NCBI GenBank assembly: GCA_030704615.1
Contig: CM060733.1
Location: 19,902,001-19,966,000 of the forward strand
Length of the DNA stretch: 64,000 nt
From: Takakia lepidozioides
Taxonomy: Eukaryota; Streptophyta; Takakiopsida; Takakiales; Takakiaceae
Direction: 5' to 3'
Part shown: positions 42,748-53,799 of the stretch, piece after piece
Layout of the letters: the number at the start of each line of letters is the position of its first letter
Numbering within the stretch: the first letter of the stretch is position 1
Notes under the pieces: generated by a model
Seen by the model: the letters and a program-made list of their open reading frames with translations, nothing else
What the model was told of the DNA's origin: nothing
The model's database searches: none
Translations under genes and position numbers: made by a program

Positions 42748-44323
42748 GTGGCAAGATACTTTGGCGGTGTTCGACGTGGATATCCAGTACAAACCGGGAC
42801 GAGACAACGTGGTGGCCGATGCTTTAAGTAGAAAGCAGCAGCTCTTGTTGGTGTACAAGGGCGAGACGACGCTCCAAAGGAAGATCCGGAAGGCTTGCCG
42901 GAAGGATGAGCTGGCGAAGTCTGTGATGCAGGACTTGAGGATGGGGGTTAAATCGCAGTTCCACTTGCAAAATGGACTGCTCCGGTATAAGCCAAAGCGT
43001 CTCTACGTGCCGAAGGGAGGGATCAGAGATAGCCTCTTGAGAGAATGCCATGATAGCCCGCTTGCGGGCCACGGCGGAGCCAAACGCACTGCGGCACTCT
43101 TGAAGAAAGAGTATTTCTGGCCCAAACTGAGGGAGGAGGCAGAGGAGTATGTCAAGACATGCACCACATGCCAACAAAACCGGAGTGAGTACAAAAAGCA
43201 AGCAGGGCTGTTACAACCCTTGCCGGTTCCAGAGGGGACTTGGGAAAGCGTCTCGATGGATTTCATGACTGCTATGCCGCTGTCAAAAGGATTCGATGCA
43301 ATCATGGTGGTGGTGGATAGGTTCAGTAAAATGGGTCATTTCATCCCCACCAAGAAGACGGCAACGGCGCAGGAAACAGGGCGACTTTACTTCGCCCACG
43401 TCTTAAAGCATCATGGAGTCCCGAAAGATATTGTCTCGGACCGCAATCCAAAGTTTACGAGTAAATTTTGGAGGGCACTTTGGAAGAAGATGGGGACGAG
43501 GCTGAAGATGAGCACCGCCTTCCGACCTACGACCGACGGCCAAACAGAAAGAGTGAATTCTGTAGTGAAGCAGATCTTGCGGAATTACGTGTCGGCAGAC
43601 CAAACAGACTGGGTGGAACACTTAGACGCGGCAGAATTCTGTTATAATAACACAGAACACTCCGCAACGGGAGTTTCCCCTTTCATATTGGTCTATGGAA
43701 AAGCACCTCTGGTGCCGACAAGTTGGGCCGCCCAGGACGTTGAGGAACCGGCAGTAGTGGCGGTATTGGAAGAACGCGAGCGTTTGTTGAAGCTCGCAAA
43801 GTACAACATTGCCAAAGCTAGGAAACGGTATGAAAGGCAGGCGAATCGGAAGAGGAGGGAAGTGAAGTTTGAGGCAGGCACGGAGGTCTGGTTGAACATC
43901 AAGAATTTCCGACTACCTCCGGAAGTGAGTCCAAAGTTCGTACCTCCGTATGCGGGACCCTTTCGCATCCGGAAGGTTATGAATGAGGATGTGTATGAAT
44001 TGGAGCTGCCGGCAAACAGCAAGGTGCATCCAGTATTCCACGTCTCCCTTTTGAAGCCTTACTTCAAAAATGAAGCGCGTCCGAATCGGCATCAAGTGTT
44101 GCGTCCGCCACCTGTGCTGTTGGATCATGAAAATGAACCTGAGTACGAGGTGGAGGCAGTACTTAAGTCGAGGAGGTTCAAGAACCGAGAAACGGATTAT
44201 CTCGTCAAATGGAAGGGCTATCATCATGTGGAGGCATCTTGGGTGCGTGCCTCAGAAATGGGAAACGCATCCGAGGCAGTTGCAGTTTTCGAAGGGCGAC
44301 CTCAAAAGCGGAAGAAGCGTTGA
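42665..44323 (+). CDS. Chromovirus RNase H end, integrase and chromodomain
   Basis: An open frame reading VKVFTDNVTVKYFATQ, then KPGRDNVVADALSRK (RNase H end). The integrase zinc module has HDSPLAGHGGAKRT and CTTCQQNRSEYKK, and the catalytic core has SVSMDFMTAMP, IVSDRNPKF and GQTERVNS (DDE). The C-terminus holds GPFRIRKV and HPVFHVSLLKPY and a chromodomain (YEVEAVLKSRRF, YLVKWKGYHHVEASW), which in such elements binds methylated histone tails and steers integration. No disabling change is seen in this part. Confidence 0.88.
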   Translation, partial: PTPVKVFTDNVTVKYFATQPKLSPKQLRWQDTLAVFDVDIQYKPGRDNVVADALSRKQQLLLVYKGETTLQRKIRKACRKDELAKSVMQDLRMGVKSQFHLQNGLLRYKPKRLYVPKGGIRDSLLRECHDSPLAGHGGAKRTAALLKKEYFWPKLREEAEEYVKTCTTCQQNRSEYKKQAGLLQPLPVPEGTWESVSMDFMTAMPLSKGFDAIMVVVDRFSKMGHFIPTKKTATAQETGRLYFAHVLKHHGVPKDIVSDRNPKFTSKFWRALWKKMGTRLKMSTAFRPTTDGQTERVNSVVKQILRNYVSADQTDWVEHLDAAEFCYNNTEHSATGVSPFILVYGKAPLVPTSWAAQDVEEPAVVAVLEERERLLKLAKYNIAKARKRYERQANRKRREVKFEAGTEVWLNIKNFRLPPEVSPKFVPPYAGPFRIRKVMNEDVYELELPANSKVHPVFHVSLLKPYFKNEARPNRHQVLRPPPVLLDHENEPEYEVEAVLKSRRFKNRETDYLVKWKGYHHVEASWVRASEMGNASEAVAVFEGRPQKRKKR

Positions 44324-45229
44324 TGGGGACATCAACCTTGGAGCGTGGGGGAGGAAATGCATGCTTAGCCCGGCTTAGCTAGCTCAGGAATCCGATTGCA
44401 AAAATTTGTATTGTACAAAAATTTGTTATAAAAGAAATGGGTTCCAAATGTTGTGCGTCCTATTTTGTTTAGAATGGTGATGCATGGTGTGGTTGGCTAG
44501 TGTGTAGAATGCATGCTAGCTTACAAAAGTGGGAGAGGTAAATTGGGTTAATCGTGTGTTTGCGCAGTGCCGAAATCGGGTGACTCCCATCCAAGGGGCA
44601 AAGAAACATGCGCCTTCTTTGGGAGTTCACGTGCTAGTGCGCACCTGGCGCGTGCGCGTATTATAACTGCGCTGCTGAGGTGGTTGCCTTGTAGTGCGGG
44701 CTAACGCGGAAGCTACGTGCTTCCGTTCACGTACTATAATCGTGTAGCCTCGGGACGAAGTCGTAGTGCGGCTTCGACGTGTTCCCGTACCTCAGGCCAG
44801 CATTCCAAGACGGACCCAATTGTAGTGATTGGGGCGCACGGTTGGTTCAAGGTTATCTTCCTAGTCAAAGGGGGTTCGAGGTGAACCCTTGCGCAAGGTG
44901 ATGCCAAAGGCGGCATCATGAGCGATCGCAAGCAATGTTGTTGCAATAAGGCGATTCAATCCTCGGGGAGGATCGTTCCTTGGCCTTGAAGTAGGCCAAG
45001 AAGAGTGCACTGGGAGGAGCTTGAGAGGCTCCACCCCTGGCCGAGACTTGGAGGAAGTCGGCCGAACTAGCTAGTGGAGAGTAGAGTCAAGTGTGGGGTT
45101 TGGTTCTTCGCCATGGGACGCCATGGTACGGAAACAAACTCCTTGATGTGGGACGCCACAACTTGGATGTTCGTTTCTACAAAATGGACAAGTCGATGAG
45201 GACATCGACTCCCTGTTGGTAGGGGTGTG
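44324..45229 (+). other. 3' untranslated region of the chromovirus
   Basis: About 900 bp between the pol stop and the 3' LTR. No sense ORF of note; short minus-strand ORFs are shadows. Confidence 0.7.
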
Positions 45230-45958
45230 TGTCGCGGCCCTTTGCCTTGAGGGCAGGGGGGTCGGGACACATGAGGGGCTACCCCTGTGGTGGGGGCAGT
45301 GGCAGCGATAGGTACGGGGGGCTGAAGCACCCTTGAGTGCCCAAAGCACTCAAGGAGGCGGAGGTGCTCACTAGGTGGAGCCCCGCACACCGGGATGCGG
45401 TGGGGGTGGCTTCACAAAGGGGTGGTGGTAGCTTAGCGGGACTTAGTGGGGGTGGCATAGGACTCACCATGGGGGCGGAGACCTCGTGGTGGGAGTCGTG
45501 GGGAGTCTTGGGACTCATCACGGTCCATAGGGGCCGTGGTGAGTGGGCCAAGACTCACCGCGACTCATCACCGGGAGTCGAGGGTTTTCGTGGTGGTTCG
45601 CCATAAAATGGCATGGCTGGTTGTGAAACCCCCGCGGACAGCTACAGAAGTATATATAGGGAGTAGTAACCCCGAGAACGGTGCAAGCCCGTTGGTGACC
45701 AAAAACTAGTGAGTAAGCGAGCGAGCCGGAAAGCGACCAAAGAGTGGGGAGCTGTTCTGGACTGCCAACTACCAAAGGGAATTCCCGCTGGGCCCAAATC
45801 GGTGGAGGGTTCTTTGGGAGATCAAAGGGGGACCGTTATGCCCTGGTGAGCAGCCGAAGCTCCAAGTTGGCCCGGCGGCCAGGTTGGGAGTTAGGCGCGC
45901 GCATCAAAGCGAGTAACTATGACTTGAAGGGGAGCTTACCGAATTGAGGTGCGCGACA
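45230..45958 (+). repeat. 3' LTR of the chromovirus
   Basis: 729 bp, same length as the 5' copy. The bases before it (TTGGTAGGGGTGTG) are a modest purine-rich tract. Confidence 0.93.
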
Positions 45959-47758
45959 GAATCCATCGCGACTCAAACAGTGAGGAGGCAGATGGACTTA
46001 ACAATCAGGGTCAGCCCACCTGATCTGGTCATACAAGCAACCTCCACTGCCCAGTCGACGATGCGAGATGGAAGAAATGAGTCGGAGATGTTCGTTGCTC
46101 AGCGCGAAGGAAAAGAGAGCGAGCAGCCACAACAACAAATTCGGAATCCCTCCCCGAAACGGGTATACACTTCATAACCATCTTAGATATGTTCTTCTTT
46201 GTCCTTCTTCTAGTTCTCAAAACGAATTAATTGTTTTGTTATTCCACAAGATGATATGATTCATCCTCCAATCGACTATCACCAATCCGTGAACCCAAAA
46301 GATTGCTATCGTCTCTCTGAGGGACCGAATGGATGTCGACCAGGATACTACGTCCTGGTTCTTGACATCGGTTACCTTGGAGAGGATTACCTCCGAGATG
46401 GCCTGAGATCCCCTCCCGCAACCCATCCTTGTGTATGCGCTAGAAAATTCAAGCTTGCAGTCCGAAATGGTTTGGACGACTTCCTGAAATGGGTCCTCAA
46501 GCATTTTAAGGTCTACTTTTGGAACACTGGACCATTAGAAAATGTCCTGGATATAGGGCTGGCTTTGTTTTGAAGAAGGTTTTACAAGATCAAGGAATTC
46601 AGCAATGAGGACTGCGTGAAGCATAGACAGTCTTTCAGTGACGAATGACCCAAATATCCGAAAGCGTCAATATATCTTAAACGTCTTTACGACATTATCA
46701 CTGTAGACGACACTGTAGCGTACAGATCAAACACACTTCTCATCACTGTAGTAAATATGTATAAGTCCTACTTGAACCCAAAGTGGAAAAACCCATAGGA
46801 TGTCGACCGTATAATGACCCAAAGGTCAAATGCCTTTTGCTATGGGATTTCCAGTGACAGGTTTATCTTAGAAAACAAAAATTTCCTTGGAACAGATTGA
46901 AACGTAGATGGCTGCTCTAGATTTTCCTGAACCTTGACTGTCCAGTGGACGTTGCTCCCAATCTCAATCTTATCCATGGTTTATCTTGATTACCACCTAA
47001 GTGGATGCATGAATTTCTCACAGATTGCAGCACCAGTTTCTCCACTTACGAAATGATTGCGCTTGATAATTTTTTACCTGAATGGAGTTTTGTGCAAAGT
47101 CTTGAAGCACCAAAAGAGCTACAATGTCTCGGGCCGAATGTCCGAGACAGACTACAGGATACCAGCTCTTGTTGGATTTTGACTTGTCTATAGGCGGGAA
47201 AAATATCGTGAGATGTAGACAGAGTTGAACAAACATTTCCATCTAGGAATATGGAGCTGCTTGATATACAAGAACTTGCAGCCTGTCCTGGATTTTATGC
47301 TTCGGGGTCTTCCTCAGCCGACATTCGTTATGTCTCAAGAAGATTGTATCTCCTGTCCTACTTCTGTCCACCCTCAATTTATATCAGGATACGACCCACC
47401 GAGTCTATTCTTGAAACCATTGATGACGGTCTGGCAAAGATTTGGTGGTTAATACAACAGGAGTAACACTCCACTCATTGACGATTCTGCTATTAAGTGT
47501 GTGTTGAACCCGCCTGAATCCTGTCTGATTCTAAAATCATTTGAATCCGTTGACACGGACTCTTGCTATCTCCAGAAGGTTCTCCAGAAATATTTGCTTG
47601 AAATGAAGAAATTTCGCTCTGTTTCCAGTTATCTCAGGGAAAAGATTATAGGACTTAAGCCTTATCAGAATGTTTCCACCGATCCCAAGTTTAAGCCTCT
47701 CTTGGATTATATTGATGATTCTAATCACGGGAATCTCCGATATGATGCTTCAAAATAA
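45959..47758 (+). pseudogene. Decayed gene with two HAD/FCP1-like phosphatase segments
   Basis: The chromovirus sits in its 5' exon: sequence on both sides of the insertion joins in frame (EESTQTQT before, ATQTVRRQMDL after). Segment 1 has YVLVLDIGYLGEDYL (motif I region), KLAVRNGLDDFLKWVLKHFK then VYFWNTG (motif II), and RSNTLLITV with YKSYLNPK (motif IV region). Segment 2 has IFYLNGVLCKV, HFHLGIWSCLIYKNLQPVL and NTPLIDDSAIKCVLNPPE. These match the DxNGLL...IWS...LLIDDS...NPP pattern of plant NIF/FCP1-like HAD proteins, which remove phosphate from Ser/Thr residues. Many stops and shifts (for example near 46572, 46650, 46797 and 47190) show it is dead. The motif I aspartate is lost in segment 2. 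Confidence 0.6.
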
Positions 47759-48287
47759 AGATTTTATTGATCAACCACGTCTATGATGCAATCTATATTT
47801 TTGTTTGGTTTTTCTCTAGGTTGTATTGTAATTCTATATTGACTGTTGTCAACTGTGATTTCCGTTTCAATGTAAATTGACATGGAATTGTTTGCTATCT
47901 CCTAGTCTCATCCATGCGTTTCTCCATCCTATACCACCCCGATCCTCTGGGATGCAGGCCTTCTCCGAAACTCGTCTCGGGGGTTTTTTCAAATCCGGCA
48001 ACCTCCACTGTGTAGTGAAGGTTATCCTGTGTCTGTACAATGACCATGTAAGTTCGATTGGGTAGGTTCATGGAGATGCTGCCGATGCCAACTTCTCGTC
48101 GGGACCTCCATTGGAATCCTCCATATTAGGAATTCGTCGACAGATTGACAACAGTCACAGTACTGTTGAGATTTCTGTCAATACGGTGAAACATCATCCA
48201 AACACTTGGCTTCCCTTCAAATGCACGACCCTCTTCTTCAGTCCATTCCTGAAAATGATGTTCCGTTGCAGGATTGTTTAGGATTGA
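47759..48287. other. Spacer between the HAD pseudogene parts
   Basis: No ORF beyond about 60 codons and no recognisable repeat. Confidence 0.5.
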
Positions 48288-50504
48288 ATGTCGAAGGTGG
48301 AACAACCTGACAAATGTGTAGGGGATTTCATGGACCTCACTCTACAATCATCCTCACTCTCTCTTTTAAGTGTCAAGGGTCTGAAATCTACCTCGAGAAT
48401 GTCAGCCATTGATGATGCGGTTGAGACTGCGGCTCCGCAGCACACTGTTGTCTCTCTTCCCTCATTCTCTCCCCAGCACGAGGGTTGGACAACCCAAATC
48501 AGAAAGAGTCAGGTAAAATTACTTATATTTGAATTCTAACTTGTCATTTTGTTTTCCTTAGTACTGGATCTGATGTTCTTGTTTTACTCCAGGCCAGAAA
48601 ATCTGTGGATTATGACCATCCTGTCAAATGACGTCTTCATTGGAAATCTGTTCCGAGGTAATCCCTTCGTTACGTGTGAATTTCATTCAGGATTTGGAGT
48701 GCTCAAGGAAAAATTTCCATTCCGTTCCCCTTCTCCGCAACCCTTTGGACGAGGACAAAGACGAAACTTCAATTGCAACTTCTCGGCTTCCCGACCCTGC
48801 AGTTCTACACCGAGGAAGCGGAATAGGGCCCCCAAACCATTTCCATCTCTTCTACAAATCGGTTCCACCGGAGAGAAGTCTGTCTTCAGAGACAAAGCAG
48901 ACTCGAGGAAGAAAATGAATACCTCGGACATACCGGGGTCTCGTCAAAACACGTCCTTTGGGATCCTAAGTCCGCAAGCGAGACTTTCCAATAAGGCGAC
49001 ATCGATATTATTCGATATCATTTCTCCACTTTCTTCTCTTTTCTGTTCGTTTGGTTCTGCACGAATTAACTCCATCTTTTCTCAACAGGCGGGGATGCAG
49101 CACGATACCTTCATCAATTTCGCTCCGTACAGGGTACTTTCTTGAACCACCACTTGGCAGTCGACGTTCCTCTTCTTAGCAATATTAACCCTCATCTTGA
49201 AACATTCGAAGCCCACAACATGTACAAGATTTTGCCTCTTTTTGCACAATCGTGTTGATCTTCCATACACTCAATCATTCTGGGTCATGGGTATTTTCAT
49301 GGAAGAAACACTAATGTCAGTGTGTGATTAAATTCCTCATGATAACTTTGTCTCTCATCCTAAGTTACATGCAACAGCGGGGAAAAGGAAACGGATGTTG
49401 TTAATTTTGAGTGTCAACGGACTCCTCTGCTACCGGCCACCCCCAACTGACGGTGAACTGTTTAAGGAGAAATTTCGTTTCAGGAATGTGTGACTTCAAG
49501 TTCCTGACAGACCGTTTGTGGTGCCTCGGCCTGGAGTTTTGGAGTTTTCAGACCTTGCATTGAAGCATTTTCAAGTGGCCATTTGATCATGCGCTGATAG
49601 AGGTGTTCTTTGTAGGATGTTGGAGAGCTTCGTCCCCACGAAAATAACGAAGAAGTTTTGCTTCATATGGTCTGCAGAGGATTGCAAGGATACCACCGGT
49701 TATATCAGGCCTGGGATGAAATATCTCGTGAAGGATATTCGAAGTGTTATTGCCAAGTACCCTGGTAGACCGTTTGCTACGCAGGGGAAAATACTTCTTG
49801 TAGATGATGAGCCATCAAATGGCCTTCGAAACCCACAAAATACTGGATTCTTCCTTTTTTCATTCAAGCCTTCACCAAACGGCTTGCGTGGCCGGGATGA
49901 TATGACAAATGCAGTGTGGCCATATGAGATGGCTGGAGCTTCAACAGTCGTTGATTACATTAGCGAGAACCAGACAAAGTATTTTCATAAGCCTATTGGT
50001 TGAGACCATGTCTGCTGGGCTTGGTATGGAAGATATCTTGATCCTCGTGTTTGGATCCCACAACAAAAGGAACCTGATTACCTTGGTAGGCACGTGGATC
50101 CCACTGTTCTGTTGTTTGTTCAGAATTTGATGTCCAATTCTTTTGCATTTGCATTTGTACTCTTACCTCAACAAATCCATATGCAAAACCTCCACTTTGG
50201 GCCTAACATTTGTTATTTCAACCGCGTGTCCCCAATTACATTCAAGGAACGAATTCTAAAAGATGAACAAGAGCTGCGTGATTGGGAAGAATGGCGGGCG
50301 TGCCGGGAGGCTTCAAAGGCATCAAGTAGAGTTGGGAGTAACATTTCAGATGACAATGTCAGCTGGTTTCACCTTCCTGATAGTATCTCCGTTTTCTCTG
50401 GTGCGGAGACCGTTGCAAGTGGCTGTGGTAACTGGAGGCGTCTTCGGACACATGCCTTGACTGCGAGCCGTTTGGGAGGAGGCTCAGTATTATTAATGAG
50501 TTAG
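48288..50504 (+). pseudogene. Third HAD/FCP1-like segment with its own N-terminal region
   Basis: The N-terminal part starts MSKVEQPDKCVGDFMDL (48288). A GT donor follows QIRKSQ near 48512, and a poorly resolved stretch runs to 49150. The HAD domain lies at about 49396-49980: LLILSVNGLLCYRP (motif I with Asp replaced by Ser), VPRPGVLEFSDLALKHFQ then VAI followed by a stop where IWS is expected, CFIWSAEDC, and KILLVDDEPSNGLRNPQNTG (motif IV). A C-terminal stretch reads LKDEQELRDWEEWRACREA. It is related to the two segments on its left, so this is either one gene with repeated domains or a tandem array of related genes, all decayed. Confidence 0.55.
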
Positions 50505-51837
50505 TATAAGCCGTAACGGTTCTATGGCTTCAAAATCTATGGCTAGTATGACATTAAGTCCATGAACGGATGGCCAGTTGACGTTCATTTTTCTGTTGGT
50601 CCATCGCCTTGAAAGATATAATCTCAAATAAAATATGAATGTTTCATATCATCAATCAGTTCCCACAAACTCGTTTTCCCATGTTATCCTCTTCATCACA
50701 TGCCGTCATTGTTTCATATTTGGTTTTGCCATTGTTCCATGTTTGTTTGTGTATGTCATTTTGGATATCGGAGCTCTCATCATTGTTTGATTCATTGCAT
50801 CCTCCCATTCCTTTTAATGAACGTCAACTTGGTAGTGGATGTTATTCTAAGACCACAATACATACTTGTATTTCTGCATAGAATGTGTGGATGATTATAT
50901 AATTCGTTGTTATATAGTGCACAAATAGCCAAATAATTATAGATATATCTCTTTATTTCTATTATAGATTATATTTATTTATATATCTTATATTATTTCT
51001 GGACCAAACAAAAGTCCAGAATTAGTTAAAATAGTGTTAGGTTCTTGATTACTAGTTATTCACTATTTGCTATGTAGAGTTTGTGTCATGTATGTCTCCT
51101 TTTTAGTGAACTTGCAACCACTACAATTAACACCTACGAGGTATTCTTTACTTCCATCTTGTTGTTCGCTGATTTCAAGTTGGGGCAAGGAAAATTGTGA
51201 GCTTTGTTTTGCGAGCAGGTCAAATTCTTACCCTCGAGTTCTCCTATATTTTGGGAATCTGCCAAGTCCAGAAAATTTAGACCGCTTTTAATGAGCTCTA
51301 GGAGAGGAAAACTTCAATTTTTGTGACCGATGTCCTTTATGGTTGGGAAGAGAGTTCCTTTATAAGACAATTACTTATGTGGAAAACAATAAGGAATAAT
51401 GTAAGAACTGAATACAAGTCAGGTGTGGGTCTCCAGCAGGGTGGACTCCTACTACAGGGGCTCCCCATCAACTCATCCCCACCCCCTTTTCACATTATTA
51501 AAGATTTTAGAATGCTAATGGTTGTTGTGTGGCGGCGAGTACTCTCTCATTAGGCCATATTGGTAGCTAACTTTCGATTCTTGTTGGATTGTTATGTCAT
51601 CTCAACTTGTCTCACTTCAGTCCATGGCACCCCGCTCCGTGTCCCTCCGCTCTCTTTGCGATTTTGTCAAATTTTGTGACACTAGTGTCACTCCAGCAAT
51701 GTCACCCCATCCTATCTCACTCTAGTGTTGGTGTCACTCCAATCTGTCACTCTTGAGAGTGGGTGAGGATGATTTTACAGGAATAAAAACTGCCTATCGG
51801 CTATCTGAGCTTGCACGCTTGCATTAAGTTCATACCG
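50505..51837. other. AT-rich intergenic DNA
   Basis: No gene recognised. AAAAGTCCAGAATTAGTTAA near 51013 resembles AAAAGTCTAGAATTAGTTAA near 39526, in the same orientation, on the two sides of the HAD region. Repeated GTCACTCC-like words occur at 51680-51760. Confidence 0.4.
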
Positions 51838-52030
51838 TAGTACCTTGGCAAGTTCGACACAAATTTTAATATTTGAAAGACTGTTGAAAATTCTGGAAAT
51901 TAGTTTTATGAAATTAAATAATTTCGTGAATGATAATAGAGTATCTTTGGGAATATTGTATATTTCGAAATGGAATTCTTAAAATAAAATAAATATTCTA
52001 CAGAAGAGTGTTGAACTTGCCAAGGTACTA
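51838..52030. mobile_element. MITE (193 bp) with 23-bp terminal inverted repeats
   Basis: TAGTACCTTGGCAAGTTC starts the left end (51838) and GAACTTGCCAAGGTACTA finishes the right end (52030). The 23-bp arms differ at one position. The outer TA on both sides fits a TA target duplication, as in Tc1/mariner (Stowaway-like) MITEs. The interior is AT-rich and non-coding. Confidence 0.75.
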
Positions 52031-52500
52031 GGGTACATCATTTGCCATAACCACACATAATCAAAGAGTTTGGCAGCTACCAAAACTTCTTTTATGATGA
52101 CATCCTACGTCTAGATGGTTCAACCTGAAGCTGCCTCATGGAAAACAACCCAATGATGGAAATCCTGGATAGGGTCAAATTCTATGAAATGCATAAGACA
52201 CAGTATGGCCAAATGCCGTGCGGGGTTCAATGCACATGTGGGTGCACATGACACGGAAGCAAACCATGTCACCCTCAATACCCAGCACCACACTGACCAA
52301 ATCCTGCATCCTTTTTAGTCTGAAAATCGGATGTCAACATGTCAGACTTGCTCCCACAAAACAAGCAACCAACCAACCAACTGTTCTCTAGCATCTGTAT
52401 ACTAATTTGTATTGGCAGCCAAATTGCAAAAGCGATCGAGTACGGAGATTAGGGTTAACAACAAAGACGGGCACTGAAGCAGCCGTCCAGACCCTGCCCG
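52031..52500. other. Intergenic DNA upstream of the Em-like gene
   Basis: No gene or repeat recognised. Confidence 0.4.
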
Positions 52501-52760
52501 CACACTTCACGTGGCAGCGCGCTCCGCCACGTGGACTGAATCGTGGCAGCCGCAGCGCCCATGTCAGCGACTCTGCGTAACAGCAATTGCAACGTCGCGG
52601 CTGCGACCTGCGATAACCGGTTACCATATTTCACACTTGCCCATATTACGGAGGCCCACATATGTGAACCGGCTGTCACCAGTCGGGGAGTGACACACAG
52701 CTGGCGCTGCTGGAGGGTATATAACGGCTAGAGCCGCCATCAACTTCAGCACACGACACT
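52500..52760 (+). promoter_or_regulatory. Em-like gene promoter with ABRE-type boxes
   Basis: CACGTGGC (52508-52515) and GCCACGTGG (52526-52534) are ABRE/G-box sequences of the type through which bZIP factors give ABA and desiccation control. A palindromic AACCGGTT lies near 52616. TATATAA at 52718-52724 is the TATA box. The paralogous promoter at 62690-62890 keeps the TATA box and the AACCGGTT site but only one partial ABRE (AACGTGGC). Confidence 0.7.
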
Positions 52761-52848
52761 CTTCCTGTACTAAGTGCTTTCTGTCTGAAGATAGTGTATA
52801 TCAGCGTTATACAAGTGCTGGCCTGATCGAGTTTGGTTGTAAAGTGAG

Positions 52849-53222
52849 GTGAGTGCGTGTTTCAGACTGCATTGTCGTTGACTACTTGAGAGCTCTCAGA
52901 GTGTCTGGATTGTCTCGGCTACGACCTAATGTACTTCAGTGTCAGCACGTTTAACGAGCTGTACCAGTTGAAAGTGGTTGGGTAGATTGTATGAGGTACT
53001 TGAGAGTGAGGGTGAATTGGAAGAAAGTTTGGCGGTATTCGATTTGTAATCTATGAGATTCGGTGATCTTGTAGCTGCCGGATACTTCTCGCTGCTGTGG
53101 TCGAAGGTTAAAACCTGAGTTACCCTCTGGCGATCACCCGCGCGCGGGTGTCACCATATTATATGATTTCGTTCTCTATCGACTTGGTTGGACATTAAAT
53201 CTCCAGTGCATACTGTGCGCAG
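52849..53222 (+). other. 5'-UTR intron of the Em-like gene
   Basis: Donor GAG|GTGAGT and acceptor GTGCGCAG|GGAAAGAG, with the start codon 27 bases after the acceptor. The second copy has the same arrangement (63002-63514), which supports the intron. Confidence 0.6.
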
Positions 53223-53248
53223 GGAAAGAGAAGCTAAGCGGAAAGACA

Positions 53249-53799
53249 ATGTCGTCTAAGGCGGAGAGGAGCGAGCTCGATGCCAGGGCTCACGCCGGCG
53301 AAACTGTGGTGGAGGGAGGTACCGGTGGTTTGAGTGTCGACGCCCAGGAGCGCTTGGCTGAGGGTATAAGCATTTCGTATAGATATATATATATATATAT
53401 AATTCCATGCAATTGTTTAACTACAATTCGGAACGGTTACTGGCCGCCGCTTGAAAAAATGTGATCGGGGAAGTAAAGACAATTAGTTGATTCTATGATT
53501 TTCATTCGTGAGCAGGATTCGCACTGTACTAGTATTGCACATGCCATCTTATTTAAAGTGACTAGTGAACAGTATTGTCCGAAGTAGAATGTTTACGCAC
53601 AATTTGCTGGATATTGAGTCGCTGCGTATGCGCAGGTCGTAGCAAGGGAGGAAAGATTCGATCTGAGCAGCTGGGGAAGGAAGGTTATCAGGAAATGGGT
53701 CGTAAGGGTGGGCTTGCAACGAATGAGCAGTCTGGAGGGGAAGTTGCCGCAGAGAAAGGAATTGATATCGATGAATCGAAATTCAAGAACAATATGTGA
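53249..53799 (+). CDS. Em-like group 1 LEA protein (92 aa, two exons)
   Basis: Exons 53249-53363 and 53636-53799 are joined by a GT-AG intron that splits a glycine codon and contains an (AT)n run at 53382-53400. The protein is highly hydrophilic and Gly-rich. It has one copy of the group 1 LEA motif ([20 protein letters not shown]) and the usual end GIDIDESKF. Length and layout match plant Em proteins, which accumulate in desiccating tissues such as seeds or, in mosses, dried shoots, and protect proteins and membranes by binding water. The start codon begins [14 protein letters not shown], typical of the family. The ORF is intact. ABRE boxes upstream suggest ABA control. A defective paralogue lies about 10 kb downstream. 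Confidence 0.95.

Larger units (their letters stand above)
39686..45958 (+). mobile_element. Chromovirus-type Ty3/gypsy retrotransposon with deleted RT
   Basis: Two 729-bp LTRs begin TGTCGCGG and end GCGCGACA (7-bp inverted termini). A perfect target duplication GAATC lies at 39681-39685 and 45959-45963. The initiator tRNA-Met primer site TGGTATCAGAGC (40417-40428) follows the 5' LTR. Gag, protease, RNase H, integrase and a chromodomain are present, but the reverse transcriptase core is missing. The LTRs differ by seven transitions that I count (about 1 percent). Confidence 0.93.
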
